Notes: generated by a model not told the origin, from the sequence alone. Shown: positions 19,749 through 29,447, counted from the first letter of the stretch. The stretch: 64,000 nt of DNA from Chitinophagales bacterium (GCA_023957245.1 JAMLHJ010000012.1:1-64000), one strand, 5' to 3'. Made by a program: numbers and translations.

Positions 19749-21560
19749 ATGCAAGACACCGACAATCAAGCAGTAGCTTCTAAAAAACGACTTTCTAAGC
19801 AATCCATCAGATCATTTATGACATTGATGGAATATATGAAACCCTTTAAAGTGTTTTTCTTTTTAGGTTTACTCACTTTATTATTATCTACGCTTACCTT
19901 CTTATTTTTTCCATTTTTGATATCAATGATGGCAGATATAGCACAAGGGAAACCATTTGTATTAGACAAAATGGGTGTTCATTATGTCTTTGATAGTCGA
20001 AATCAATTGGCGATTTTACTACTTATTGTCATTTCTTTTCAAGCTATTTTTTCATTTGCAAGAGTATATATTTTTGCAGAAGTAAATGAACGTGTTTTGG
20101 CAGATATTCGTACTAGCTTATTTTCTAAATATATCACATTGGATATTCCCTATTTTGAAAAATCTAGAACTGGCGATTTAATCAGTAGGATTTCTACAGA
20201 CATTGCCAATCTACAAGAATTAATATCTATCAACCTTGCAGAATTTACTCGTCAGATAGTCAGCCTTATAGGAGGAACAATCATCATTGCAGTCATTTCA
20301 CCTCAATTGACAGCAACAATAATAATATTGGTACCTTCTATTGTGATATTGGCTATCTACTTGAGTAAGTTTATCAAAAATATTTCAAAAAAAGTACTCA
20401 AAGCCACAGCAGATGCAACCATAATTGCAGAAGAATCTTTTCAAAACATCCATACAGTCAAGGCTTTTACCAATGAATGGCACGAAAGCAAAAGATATCG
20501 TACAGCAGCTGAAAAAATAAAAAAATTGGCAATTAGAGCTGCAATTTATAAAGGAGCATTTATTTCATTCATCGTACTAGCATTTATCGGTGCATTAGTT
20601 TTTGTAATATGGAGAGCTACAGGATTAGTAGAAGATGGGACTATTTCTGTAGGGCATTTACTGGCTTATGTAGGTTATACAATTTTCATAGGAGGTTCAG
20701 TAGCTGGACTTGGAGACTTATGGAGTAAGATTGTAACTTCAATGGGTGCTGCTGATAGAATTGTAGAAGTACTACATACAGATTCTGAAACTCAGATTCG
20801 TGCAATTGACAAGCACACTACTTCTGGTTCAATTGAATATAGAAATGTATCTTTTCATTACCCATCAAGACCTGATATATCTATTTTCAACAACTTGAAC
20901 TTTAAGATAAGTACAGGGCAGACTGTTGCTCTTGTAGGCCCATCTGGAGCAGGAAAATCTACAATCGTGCAATTATTACTCCAATACTATAAAATCAATG
21001 CAGGACAAATATTGATTGATGGGAAAGATACAGCTCAAATGGATATTCAAGATGTAAGATCATTGATTGCTATAGTTCCTCAAGAAGTGATTTTATTTGG
21101 TGGTACTATTCGTGAAAATATCGCTTATGGCAATTTAAAAGCTAGTGAAGAAGATATTTTACAAGCCGCCAAACAAGCCAATTGTTTAGATTTTATACAA
21201 AGCTTTCCTGAGGGGCTTGATACTTTAGTTGGAGAAAGAGGAATCAAACTATCTGGAGGACAAAGACAAAGAATAGCTATAGCAAGAGCGATACTCAAAA
21301 ATCCTGCTATACTTTTATTGGACGAAGCAACAAGTGCATTAGACTCTGAATCTGAAAAATTAGTTCAAGATGCATTGGAAAAATTAATGAAAAATAGAAC
21401 TTCTATCGTGATTGCTCACAGACTTTCTACTATCAGAAATGCAGACAATATTTTAGTCGTACAAAATGGCCAAATCATTGAGTCTGGCACACACGAAGAA
21501 TTATCTACCAAAGATGATGGAGTCTATCTCAACTTGTTAAAACTTCAATATCAAGCATAA
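19749..21560 (+). CDS. ABC exporter half-transporter (MsbA/LmrA-like)
   Basis: 603 residues. Membrane domain at about 1-340 with six helices, ATPase at about 360-603. Motifs: Walker A GPSGAGKST (397-405), Q-loop PQEVILF, signature LSGGQ (501-505), Walker B ILLLDEATS and H-loop AHRLS. Acts as a homodimer; substrate (lipid, drug or peptide) is not predictable. It stands alone, 123 nt after the RND operon. Confidence 0.93.
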   Translation: MQDTDNQAVASKKRLSKQSIRSFMTLMEYMKPFKVFFFLGLLTLLLSTLTFLFFPFLISMMADIAQGKPFVLDKMGVHYVFDSRNQLAILLLIVISFQAIFSFARVYIFAEVNERVLADIRTSLFSKYITLDIPYFEKSRTGDLISRISTDIANLQELISINLAEFTRQIVSLIGGTIIIAVISPQLTATIIILVPSIVILAIYLSKFIKNISKKVLKATADATIIAEESFQNIHTVKAFTNEWHESKRYRTAAEKIKKLAIRAAIYKGAFISFIVLAFIGALVFVIWRATGLVEDGTISVGHLLAYVGYTIFIGGSVAGLGDLWSKIVTSMGAADRIVEVLHTDSETQIRAIDKHTTSGSIEYRNVSFHYPSRPDISIFNNLNFKISTGQTVALVGPSGAGKSTIVQLLLQYYKINAGQILIDGKDTAQMDIQDVRSLIAIVPQEVILFGGTIRENIAYGNLKASEEDILQAAKQANCLDFIQSFPEGLDTLVGERGIKLSGGQRQRIAIARAILKNPAILLLDEATSALDSESEKLVQDALEKLMKNRTSIVIAHRLSTIRNADNILVVQNGQIIESGTHEELSTKDDGVYLNLLKLQYQA

Positions 21561-21628
21561 TCAATAAGGCTCATTTTGATATTTGATAAATAGTAAGCAC
21601 CACTCTTTTTTCATTACAAAAATTAGCA

Positions 21629-21636
21629 TAACTTTG
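21629..21636 (+). promoter_or_regulatory. -7 promoter element (TAACTTTG)
   Basis: TAnnTTTG ending 5 nt before the next ATG, again implying an almost leaderless transcript, as at 965-972. Confidence 0.45.
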
Positions 21637-21641
21637 TATTT

Positions 21642-22043
21642 ATGGCAACACTTAGTAATCAAGCAATCAAAGGGATGAAAAAAATAGGCGATGTTATATT
21701 GCCTGGCAATGAAGAGTTCCCATCATATTCAGAAGCAGCTGGAACATATAAGCTCAATGATTTAGTGCAATATGCGCCAGAAGATGATATCCAATCATTG
21801 AATTTATTATTGATTATCTTATCTTTTATGCCATTATTCGTTCATAGATGGATAGTGAAAAACATGAAAGCCTCTACAGAAAATGGCAAAGATGGTTTAC
21901 TTCCTACAACATTCCGACAATTGGATTTAGGTTTAAGAGGTTTGTTGTACTCAACTTATTACGGAGAATTTATCAATCCAGAATACAAAGGAAAAACACC
22001 GATGGAAATATTGGATTACGTTCCAACTCGAATTCCAAATTAA
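21642..22043 (+). CDS. Hypothetical protein
   Basis: 133 residues. The N terminus (IGDVILPGNEEFPSYSEA) recalls the start of gluconate 2-dehydrogenase subunit 3-like proteins. One hydrophobic segment (about 53-68, LNLLLIILSFMPLFVH) could anchor or span the membrane. Its own promoter and terminator bracket it, so it is a monocistronic gene. Function is unknown and the resemblance is weak. Confidence 0.75.
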   Translation: MATLSNQAIKGMKKIGDVILPGNEEFPSYSEAAGTYKLNDLVQYAPEDDIQSLNLLLIILSFMPLFVHRWIVKNMKASTENGKDGLLPTTFRQLDLGLRGLLYSTYYGEFINPEYKGKTPMEILDYVPTRIPN

Positions 22044-22053
22044 TAAAAAATAG

Positions 22054-22079
22054 AAGGTCGCTGAAAAGTGACCTTTTTT
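22054..22079 (+). terminator. Intrinsic terminator
   Basis: Hairpin AAGGTCGCT / AGTGACCTT followed by a T run, 11 nt after the 133-residue gene. Confidence 0.85.
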
Positions 22080-22099
22080 GTTAGTTGTAATGTTAAGAT

Positions 22100-22380
22100 C
22101 TGGTAAAATGTAAGAGGTGAAATGTAAAATAAGTTCTCGTAATTTATCCGCAAAGGATGCTAAGTTTTACGCAAAGGACACGAAGAAGGAATTATGAAGT
22201 ATGATTTATGAAGTATAATTTACGAAGTTAGAAGTTAGAAGTACGAATGAAAAATGCTGGTGCTTGAGTGCTTCGAAATCTAACCGCAAAGGATGCTAAT
22301 CTTTACGCAAAGGGCACAGAGTTTAATGAAATAATGTGAAGATGTGGAGATATGGAGATGTGAGAATGTGAAAATAGCAA
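22100..22380 (+). repeat. Repeat cluster B
   Basis: Two plus-oriented copies of the CACAAAG-type module (about 22146-22187 and 22281-22322). Between them is a tract with TACGAATGAAAAATGCTGG (from about 22222), and afterwards a run of GAAGATGTGGAGAT-like units (about 22335-22375). No credible ORF. It fills most of the 430-nt gap before mnmA. Confidence 0.8.
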
Positions 22381-22473
22381 GTCTCTCCTCTTCTATCTTT
22401 ATTATGAAAAAACTATCAAAAGAAGGATAATCATTTTCCATTCCATCCTATTTTACGATATTTGCAGACAAAT

Positions 22474-23679
22474 ATGAATAAGCGTAAAAAAGTAGTCGTT
22501 GGTTTATCTGGAGGCGTGGACTCAAGTGTGACAGCATATCTGATGATTGAACAAGGATATGATGTCATTGGTTTATTCATGCGCAACTGGAATGATGATT
22601 CTGTTATCATTGACAACGAATGTCCTTGGATAGAAGATAGCAATGATGCTCTTATTGTCGCTCAACAATTAGGCATACCTTTTCAAGTCATTGACCTTAG
22701 CGATATATACAAGGAACGCATTGTAGATTACATGTTTAAAGAATATGAGGCTGGGCGCACTCCCAATCCTGACGTCTTATGTAATAGAGAAATCAAATTT
22801 GATATTTTTTTAGATACAGCTATGAAGCTTGGAGCTGATTATGTAGCGACAGGTCATTATTGTAGGAAAGATACAATTGAAGATGCTAATGGCAATACGA
22901 TATATAGATTGTTGGCTGGAAAAGATAAAAATAAAGACCAAAGTTATTTTTTATGCCAATTGAATCAAAAGCAATTAGAACATGCATTATTTCCTATTGG
23001 TGACTTACAAAAATCAGAAGTAAGAGCTATCGCAGCCAAAATAGGATTGGCTACTGCTGCTAAAAAGGATTCTCAAGGGCTTTGTTTTATTGGCAAAGTA
23101 AGATTACCTGATTTTTTGCAACAACAATTAAAAACTAAAGAAGGTGATGTCATAGAAATAGCTGCTGATTTACCAGCATTTCAAAATATTACCTATCAAT
23201 ACAATAGTATTCTTCCTGAGGAACTCCCAAACATTGCTCAATCCATTCATTACTCCAGAGAGATGGGGAAAGTGATAGGGCAGCATAAAGGTGCACATTT
23301 TTATACTATCGGACAGAGAAAAGGCTTGGGTATTGGAGGATATAGCGAACCGATATTGATTGTCTCAACAGATACCCAAGAAAATATCATTTATGTAGGT
23401 CAAGGAGAGAAACATCCTGGACTCAATAGACCTGCTTTATTTATCCCAAATGAAGATATCCATTGGATAAGAGAAGATTTGGCTCTCAATGATGGTGAAA
23501 AAATAGAATACCAACTCAGAATCCGCTATAGACAACCATTAGAAAAAGCTTGTTTGTATAAAATGCCAGAAGGATTGTACATTGTTTTTGAGCGATTGCA
23601 ACGAGGAATTGCACCTGGACAGTTCGCAGCATGGTATAAAGAAGACGAATTAATTGGTTCGGGTATCATTGCTGAATAA
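22474..23679 (+). CDS. mnmA: tRNA-specific 2-thiouridylase MnmA
   Basis: 401 residues from the ATG at 22474; an in-frame TTG at 22462 is less likely. PP-loop [10 protein letters not shown] near the N terminus, nucleophile C103 in [17 protein letters not shown], and persulfide cysteine C204 in [11 protein letters not shown]-terminal beta-barrel completes it. It thiolates U34 of tRNA Lys, Glu and Gln. The relaying sulfur carriers are not in the window. Confidence 0.97.
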   Translation: MNKRKKVVVGLSGGVDSSVTAYLMIEQGYDVIGLFMRNWNDDSVIIDNECPWIEDSNDALIVAQQLGIPFQVIDLSDIYKERIVDYMFKEYEAGRTPNPDVLCNREIKFDIFLDTAMKLGADYVATGHYCRKDTIEDANGNTIYRLLAGKDKNKDQSYFLCQLNQKQLEHALFPIGDLQKSEVRAIAAKIGLATAAKKDSQGLCFIGKVRLPDFLQQQLKTKEGDVIEIAADLPAFQNITYQYNSILPEELPNIAQSIHYSREMGKVIGQHKGAHFYTIGQRKGLGIGGYSEPILIVSTDTQENIIYVGQGEKHPGLNRPALFIPNEDIHWIREDLALNDGEKIEYQLRIRYRQPLEKACLYKMPEGLYIVFERLQRGIAPGQFAAWYKEDELIGSGIIAE

Positions 23680-23751
23680 AAATCACTCTTATTTATTTAG
23701 ATTCTACGTTTATAATTATATTTTTAGCAAAGCGTATTTCTAAATACCCTA

Positions 23752-25161
23752 ATGAGAAAAGATTTAAAGACAGGAATCCAATATTATTTGTTAAGTGACT
23801 TTATAAGTGCTTACATTGGTTGGATTATCTTTTTCCTATACAGAAAATCTCAAATTGAACATTATTCTATTGATTTAAAATTAATTGTTCAAGACAAAAA
23901 TTTCTTATTAGGTGGATTTATCATCTCTATTTTTTGGATATATCTCTACTTACTTACCAATACTTATAAAAATATTTATTTCAAATCTAGGATAGCTGAA
24001 TTATTTAGCACATTTATTCAGAGCTTAATTGGCAGTTTTATCATCTCATTTTTTATCATCCTAGATGACGCAGTACAAAGTTATAGAGATTATTATTACC
24101 TGACTAGTGCCCTATTCATTACCCATTTTTTTCCAACTATACTATTACGAATAGCTTGGTTATTTAAGACCAAAAGAGAAATAAAAAAAGATAAAATCTC
24201 ATTTCCTACCATAGTCATTGGCAATCATAAAAATCAAGATAAAATCATTGCTGATATCCAAAGGCTGCGCTACATTCAAGGACTAGATATTATAAAAATC
24301 TTTAACAAGAATACTCTTTCAATTCAATCTAAAAAAAACATTCAACAACAGTTACAAGAATTACAAAATGAGATAAAAGCAACAGATGCCACTCATGCTA
24401 TTTTAGTCTTATCAAAAGAAGAAAGAGAATGGATACCTCATTATATTCAATTATTAGACAAACTAGGTTTAAAAATTAAAATTATCCCAGAATTGTATGA
24501 ATCTCTGACTACTCAAATAAAAATCAACAACCCCATTGGTGCTTCATTAATAGATGTTTACACAGATGTAATGTCTCCGTGGCAAACAACAATTAAACGA
24601 ACAATAGATATATGTGCTTCAATATTTTTCTTAATCATCTCCAGCCCTATCCTATTGATCATTGGCATACTTATTAAAAAATCCTCACCTGGACCCATTA
24701 TATACAGACAAGAACGTATAGGCAAGAGAGGTCAGCCATTTACAATTTTCAAATTGAGGTCAATGTATATCAATGCTGAAGATAAAGGACCACAATTATC
24801 TAAAACTGATGATGATAGAATAACACCTATTGGTAAATTGATAAGGAAATATAGAATAGATGAATTTCCACAGTTTTATAATGTCTTGATTGGAGATATG
24901 TCATTGGTAGGTCCAAGACCAGAAAGAAGATTTTTTGCCGAACAAATCATCAAAATACATCCAGAATATGAATACATCTATAAACTCAAACCAGGAATCA
25001 CTTCTTGGGGAATGGTAAGATTTGGATATGCTTCTTCTTTAGATGAAATTATGGAACGCATGCAATATGATCTGATGTATATCAATAATTTTTCACTCTT
25101 AATGGACTTTAGAATATTAATCTACACAATACTCATCATCGTTAAAGGCAAAGGAGTCTGA
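23752..25161 (+). CDS. Polyprenyl glycosylphosphotransferase (bacterial sugar transferase, WbaP/WcaJ-like)
   Basis: 469 residues. Four to five N-terminal membrane helices (about 10-135), a CoA-binding-like middle domain (about 150-265), then a membrane re-entrant helix and the sugar-transferase domain (about 275-469) with SPGPIIYRQERIGKRGQPF, FKLRSM, RKYRIDEFPQF and MSLVGPRPE. It places the first sugar phosphate on undecaprenyl phosphate for exopolysaccharide or O-antigen. No other polysaccharide genes are adjacent, which is unusual. Confidence 0.93.
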   Translation: MRKDLKTGIQYYLLSDFISAYIGWIIFFLYRKSQIEHYSIDLKLIVQDKNFLLGGFIISIFWIYLYLLTNTYKNIYFKSRIAELFSTFIQSLIGSFIISFFIILDDAVQSYRDYYYLTSALFITHFFPTILLRIAWLFKTKREIKKDKISFPTIVIGNHKNQDKIIADIQRLRYIQGLDIIKIFNKNTLSIQSKKNIQQQLQELQNEIKATDATHAILVLSKEEREWIPHYIQLLDKLGLKIKIIPELYESLTTQIKINNPIGASLIDVYTDVMSPWQTTIKRTIDICASIFFLIISSPILLIIGILIKKSSPGPIIYRQERIGKRGQPFTIFKLRSMYINAEDKGPQLSKTDDDRITPIGKLIRKYRIDEFPQFYNVLIGDMSLVGPRPERRFFAEQIIKIHPEYEYIYKLKPGITSWGMVRFGYASSLDEIMERMQYDLMYINNFSLLMDFRILIYTILIIVKGKGV

Positions 25162-25414
25162 GTATTTTTCCTTTCTAAAATATATCTTTTTTCGATCTGA
25201 AGAGAAAATAAAAACCATTACAAAAAACACTTTATACTTACTTCAATATAATACCTGCTTCAAGTCAAGGAAGTAGAAAATAATATTATTTGAAAATAAA
25301 TCGGATAAAAATATCCTTTTTGAAATTTTTTATTTACATTTATTTAACAAAAACCAAAATCTTCATAACAATGTGGTTTAAGTGTCATTTTCTCACCTCT
25401 TTTAATTTCTAAAT

Positions 25415-25963
25415 ATGAAGGATCACCTATTTATTCTACTATTGTTTCTGGCAATATCAACAGCAATAGCAGGTTTATTCTTATTTATTTTTCAATCCTC
25501 TAGAATTGAGAATGAAACGGGGATGCAAAACCCTAAAAAGAAGAGATTTTTCTTCTTTATTATTCTTGCTGCTATCTTGTTAGTACTGCTTTCCATAACA
25601 ATCCCCAAATCACCATACTTTATCTATGCAGACAAGAGTCCAGCAAAGGTGGTCTATGTAGCAGCACAGCAGTTTGTATTTTTAACATCCTATCAAGCTA
25701 TTACTTTAGAAAACATTACGACAGAAGCGATTGAAGTTCCTGCCAATGAAGTGGTTGAATTTAGAGTAACAAGTTTGGATGTCAATCATGGTTTTGCTAT
25801 TTATAATGATAAAGCCGAATTGGTTACACAGACACAAGCTATGCCTGGCTATATCAATAAGTTGAGATGGAAATTTACCACCCCAGGCAAATACAATATC
25901 CTTTGCCTTGAATATTGCGGAGGTGGACATTCATTTATGCGTTCTTCTTTTACAGTTAAATAA
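25415..25963 (+). CDS. CuA-type heme-copper oxidase subunit II
   Basis: 182 residues. Two N-terminal hydrophobic segments (about 4-26 and 45-62) are followed by a cupredoxin domain. The CuA ligands are all present: H125 (VNHGF), C164, C168, H172 and M175 in CLEYCGGGHSFM. The short single-domain form fits B-type (ba3-like) oxidases. It ends 7 nt before the subunit I ATG. It accepts electrons from a soluble donor and passes them to subunit I. Confidence 0.92.
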   Translation: MKDHLFILLLFLAISTAIAGLFLFIFQSSRIENETGMQNPKKKRFFFFIILAAILLVLLSITIPKSPYFIYADKSPAKVVYVAAQQFVFLTSYQAITLENITTEAIEVPANEVVEFRVTSLDVNHGFAIYNDKAELVTQTQAMPGYINKLRWKFTTPGKYNILCLEYCGGGHSFMRSSFTVK

Positions 25964-25970
25964 TATCACT

Positions 25971-27425
25971 ATGGCATCTATATCTTTAAAAAGAATCACA
26001 TCTACTTGGATCATTACAGTATTGGTTCTGTTTGTTATCGCCATAATATTTGGTATAACAATGCGCTTCAATCAGGGCAAATTTATTCAGATTTCACCTA
26101 CAAGCTTCTACTCCATCATGACTGTTCATGGACTTACAATGATAGGAATATGGTCAGTAGCTGGATTGGCAGCGGTTCATTATTTATTAACTAGATATGT
26201 TGAAATCCCTACGTCTATCAGCGTATTTGCATTTTTATTGACAGTATTGGGAGTTGTCATGCTATGGATAAGTGCATTTATAGGAGAGTTTCATGCAGGA
26301 TGGACATTTCTATATCCATTACCATTTAAAGCCGTAGGAGAAGCATGGGCAACACCATTATTCTTATTGGGACTTGGAGTGTTGGGAGTGGCTTGGCTGG
26401 TATGGTCAGTAGGTATGCTTTTTCAAATCCTTAAAAAATATACTTTAAGTCAAGCATTCGCGTGGCAACATTTTGGTAGCAATCCTAGTGTAGAGACACC
26501 TCCGTTGATTCTCATTTCAACGGTTTCATTGATAGGTATCATAGTGTGTTTGCTTTCTGCTGTAGTACTATTGGTGTTATTTTTTGCAGAATATTTTTCC
26601 AATGGCAGCTATACAAATGACCCTCTATTGATGAAAAATATCACCTATTTCTTTGGACATACTATTGCCAATGAAACTTTATACTTAGGTTTAGCCAGCT
26701 TGTACGAACTCATGCCCGAAATCAGCAAAAAGCCAAAATTCAAAACCACTTGGTATGTTGCACTAGCATGGAACTGTACATTAGTATTTATCTTGACAGC
26801 ATTTTTCCACCACTTATATATGGACTTTGTACAACCATTGGGTTTTCAGATGATAGGTCAATTAGCCTCTTATTTTGCAAGTCTTCCTGCAGCAGCTGTA
26901 ACAGCATTCAGTGTGGCAGTATTGGTTTATAAAAATCAAATCAAATGGTCGCTTAGCAATATTTTATTCTTTTTAGGAGTAATGGGCTGGGTTATTGGAG
27001 GAGTTGGAGCTTTAATAGATGCCACAATTTCCAATAATATCATTTTGCACAATACTTTATGGGTGCCTGCACACTTTCATACTTACAATGCAATGGGAAA
27101 TGTACTCTTTAGTTTGGCATTTTTTGTATGGGTAGCCAATGATTTTTCAGATTTACCAGTAGATACTGATATCCCTAAATATATCATTGCCTTTTTATTA
27201 TTAGGAGGCTTTGGATTTGTGCTTATGTTCTATTTTGGGGGAGCTTTATCAATACCTAGAAGATTCAACCTATACCCTTCAGAGTTCAACGAATGGTCAT
27301 GGGTAGCGACAGCTGGAGGATGGTTTGCAGTAGTCTATCTCTTTGCCATTTTATTTATATTTATGACGATACTAAAAAAATGTTTAAAAGTTTACAATTT
27401 TCAGCACGCAGGGAGAAAACAGTAA
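25971..27425 (+). CDS. Heme-copper oxidase superfamily subunit I lacking the usual active-site Tyr
   Basis: 484 residues from the ATG at 25971; an upstream extension overlapping subunit II is not family-like. About 12 membrane helices. Metal ligands: H53 (TVHGLTM), CuB H230 and H280/H281, heme H368 and H370 (PAHFHTYNAMGN). A- and B-type oxidases have GHPxVY, with the Tyr crosslinked to the CuB His. Here the segment is GHTIANE, so position +4 is N234. Loss of that Tyr is known in several NO reductases of this superfamily, so NO reduction or atypical O2 reduction are both possible. Confidence 0.88.
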   Translation: MASISLKRITSTWIITVLVLFVIAIIFGITMRFNQGKFIQISPTSFYSIMTVHGLTMIGIWSVAGLAAVHYLLTRYVEIPTSISVFAFLLTVLGVVMLWISAFIGEFHAGWTFLYPLPFKAVGEAWATPLFLLGLGVLGVAWLVWSVGMLFQILKKYTLSQAFAWQHFGSNPSVETPPLILISTVSLIGIIVCLLSAVVLLVLFFAEYFSNGSYTNDPLLMKNITYFFGHTIANETLYLGLASLYELMPEISKKPKFKTTWYVALAWNCTLVFILTAFFHHLYMDFVQPLGFQMIGQLASYFASLPAAAVTAFSVAVLVYKNQIKWSLSNILFFLGVMGWVIGGVGALIDATISNNIILHNTLWVPAHFHTYNAMGNVLFSLAFFVWVANDFSDLPVDTDIPKYIIAFLLLGGFGFVLMFYFGGALSIPRRFNLYPSEFNEWSWVATAGGWFAVVYLFAILFIFMTILKKCLKVYNFQHAGRKQ

Positions 27426-27453
27426 ATTATAACTAAAAACACAAGAAATTATT

Positions 27454-27977
27454 ATGAAAAACACATTTTTATTACTGATAGCCCTTTGAATCATTGCACT
27501 GGGTGTCCACGCTTGTAATAAAGACAAAGGAAAGAGCTTTTCCCTGAAACTCAGACAGGTGCAGGAACATTTGGCTGCTTAGTCAATGGAGAAATATTGT
27601 TCCTGAAAGCGCACAAATGAGTGGTGACTCGCTTAACTTTAATTACCAGTTGATAGATGAAGAATACCATTATATTAGCAACGAATGACTTTAGAGATAA
27701 AGGTAAAAGAAAGGGAATAGGTTTCTTTTTAAGCAATGCTGGAATATCAGAAAACATAAAATATACTTTATCTAATGAAGGCAGTAGTTATTATGGTTAT
27801 GGAGTTTTTTCCAAGCTCAACTTTAATACTTTAAAAACAGATTCTATTTATCAGAGTAAATTGTTTATTAAATATTATGACACCATTCAACGGATAGTTT
27901 CGGGTACATTCTGCTTCGATGCCGTGAATGAAGACGGAGAAGTCGTTCAGTTCAGGGAAGGTCATTTTGATATGTGA
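27454..27977 (+). pseudogene. Broken DUF6252-like lipoprotein gene
   Basis: A lipoprotein signal (MKNTFLLLIAL, in-frame TGA, then LGVHACNKDKGK) is followed after an apparent one-base loss in an A run near 27530 by PETQTGAGTFGCLVNGEI. The frame shifts again near 27600 (VPESAQMSGDSLNFNYQ) and then to the frame read from 27657 to a normal stop. The last part ends VNEDGEVVQFREGHFDM, a C-terminal pattern I associate with DUF6252-like proteins. At least one nonsense and three frame changes make it a pseudogene of about 170 codons. An ATG at 27657 is a by-product. Confidence 0.82.
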
Positions 27978-28013
27978 TATACCAAATAATATTCACAAAT
28001 AAATTCTAAGAAT

Positions 28014-28100
28014 ATGAAGCATTTAAAATTACAGGCATTTATACTTTTGTTTTTGCTGGCTTTTCAGCCGAAAATATCGGCTCAGAACGAAACACACACC
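28014..28100 (+). pseudogene. Secreted-protein gene truncated by repeat cluster C
   Basis: Starts with a good signal peptide (MKHLKLQAFILLFLLAF, cleavage near ISAQ) and continues only to about codon 29. From about 28104 the frame reads intergenic-repeat sequence (FSHSHIFTYSSCPLRKTLYS) until a stop at 28326-28328. The body of the gene has therefore been replaced by repeat DNA. The original function is lost. Confidence 0.75.
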
Positions 28101-28103
28101 AAA

Positions 28104-28440
28104 TTTTCACATTCTCACATCTTCACATATTCTTCGTGTCCTTTGCGTAAAACTTTGTATTCTTTGCGGTTGGCTTCATCAAGCTATATCACCAGCATCT
28201 TCACATTTCCACAACTCCAAATCTTCACATTATTTCATTGCTTCATTATCAAACTATTACACAAAAGATACAGAGAAGACACAAAAAACACGAAAAAAAA
28301 TCTTGGTGACCTCTGTGTAGAAACTTAGCGTGCTTTGTGGTTAGTTTCGAGAACCTCAACATTCAGCATATTTTATCTTACATTTTAAATCTTACAACAT
28401 TGCTTCATTATTTCATTAATCTCCTTTTTAGTTAAAAACC
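28104..28440 (-). repeat. Repeat cluster C
   Basis: Minus-oriented copies of the modular repeat: CACAAAG-type cores at about 28132-28172 and 28304-28343, tracts of CACATCTTCACAT type at about 28104-28130 and 28196-28235, and the TTTCGAGAACCTCAAC joint at about 28345-28360. It joins directly to the truncated gene at 28014. The remaining 150 nt before the next gene are plain AT-rich sequence. Confidence 0.8.
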
Positions 28441-28596
28441 CTCCCGATAAACAGCTACTTCTATATCACTATATAATTGATTTTTAATTATAGTAATAAA
28501 ATAAATATCTAAAAATATTTCATTGTAAAAACTTTGTAAATTATCTTAGATTATCATCCCCTCACTATCATTTCTAAAACATAAACACAAACAATA

Positions 28597-29151
28597 ATGA
28601 AAAAGTATTTATTAATAGCAATACTCACGTCAATGCTCACATCCTGTAAAAAATGCGGGGATTGTTTGGGTCCTTGTGGGGATCTTTTAGTTAATATTCA
28701 TATTTTGAATAACGGTTCAGATAGAATAGAATATAGGGGATTTAATGCCATAGGAGATAACTTTGATAAACCTTATGTAAAGTATATTGCAGATTCTATT
28801 CTTTATCAGGTTGTAACATTACATGACACATCGGGATATTTGACTCCAGAACTTACAGGAACAGGTGAAAATATGCTAAAACTTAGGTATGACTTCTTTA
28901 ACAAAGGTATTTCTGATAAGATAGGATGGTATCATTTTATTTTACATCTGAATCATATTGAAAGAGATACAATAAGAGTGTTTTACAAAGCCGGAGACAC
29001 TCATTACAATACCTATTTGAGTGATAGTTTGGCGGCACATACAAATTGCGATGGCACACCACAATATCCTGAGATGGCAATAACAGGTCTTTGCTTAGCC
29101 AGAACAACTAACTGTGACGGAATTCCATATTCTATAAAACTTTTTAAATAG
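28597..29151 (+). CDS. Hypothetical lipoprotein
   Basis: 184 residues with lipobox LTSC (C17) followed by KKCGDCLGPCGD, a cluster of cysteines near the lipid anchor. The rest is a beta-rich domain with no motif I recognise. It belongs to the 27.4-32.3 kb island of exported proteins and pseudogenes between the oxidase genes and the SCO gene. Function unknown. Confidence 0.75.
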   Translation: MKKYLLIAILTSMLTSCKKCGDCLGPCGDLLVNIHILNNGSDRIEYRGFNAIGDNFDKPYVKYIADSILYQVVTLHDTSGYLTPELTGTGENMLKLRYDFFNKGISDKIGWYHFILHLNHIERDTIRVFYKAGDTHYNTYLSDSLAAHTNCDGTPQYPEMAITGLCLARTTNCDGIPYSIKLFK

Positions 29152-29157
29152 CATTTC

Positions 29158-29334
29158 GTGAGGTTTTTATTTTTTTTTATTTTATTGACAACTTTTTACG
29201 GTTATGCATTTGCTCAAGAGGCGGACGGAGGGTGCAACACTGAGGATGCTGATTCTGCAATAGTGGTAAGTTTCCCGTGGTATGGAAATAATGAATTTCT
29301 TTTGGATTGGGTAGATTCTATTCCCAAAAACTAA
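29158..29334 (+). pseudogene. Small secreted ORF, probably an N-terminal remnant
   Basis: GTG start, 58 codons: a hydrophobic signal peptide (RFLFFFILLTTFYGYAFA, then QE) and a short acidic tail containing PWYGNNEFLLDWVDSI. It begins 6 nt after the preceding stop and is followed by a terminator-like hairpin. The length and lack of a domain suggest the start of a longer exported protein that has been lost, but a real 58-residue protein is possible. Confidence 0.4.
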
Positions 29335-29414
29335 CTAATTGACATATAAAATATTGTAAAAATATATGCATAATATTTTTATTTTAAAATAATTTTACTT
29401 TATTTTATCCTTAA

Positions 29415-29447
29415 CAAACAGTCCCAAATACTGTTTGCAATTTTTTT
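29415..29447 (+). terminator. Hairpin with T run
   Basis: Arms CAAACAGT / ACTGTTTG, 7-nt loop, then seven T. It lies 19 nt upstream of the next ATG, so it may end the upstream unit or act in the leader of the 29467 gene. Confidence 0.6.

Noticed and set aside
22100..22380. CRISPR array
   Set aside because: Repeated phrases are irregularly spaced, diverged and lack uniform spacers; no cas genes are present.
25908..25970. Upstream extension of heme-copper subunit I overlapping subunit II
   Set aside because: The ATG at 25971 fits the family start, and the extension reads subunit II sequence in another frame.
28014..28328. 104-codon ORF taken as an intact gene
   Set aside because: Only the first 29 or so codons look genuine; the rest is repeat DNA.
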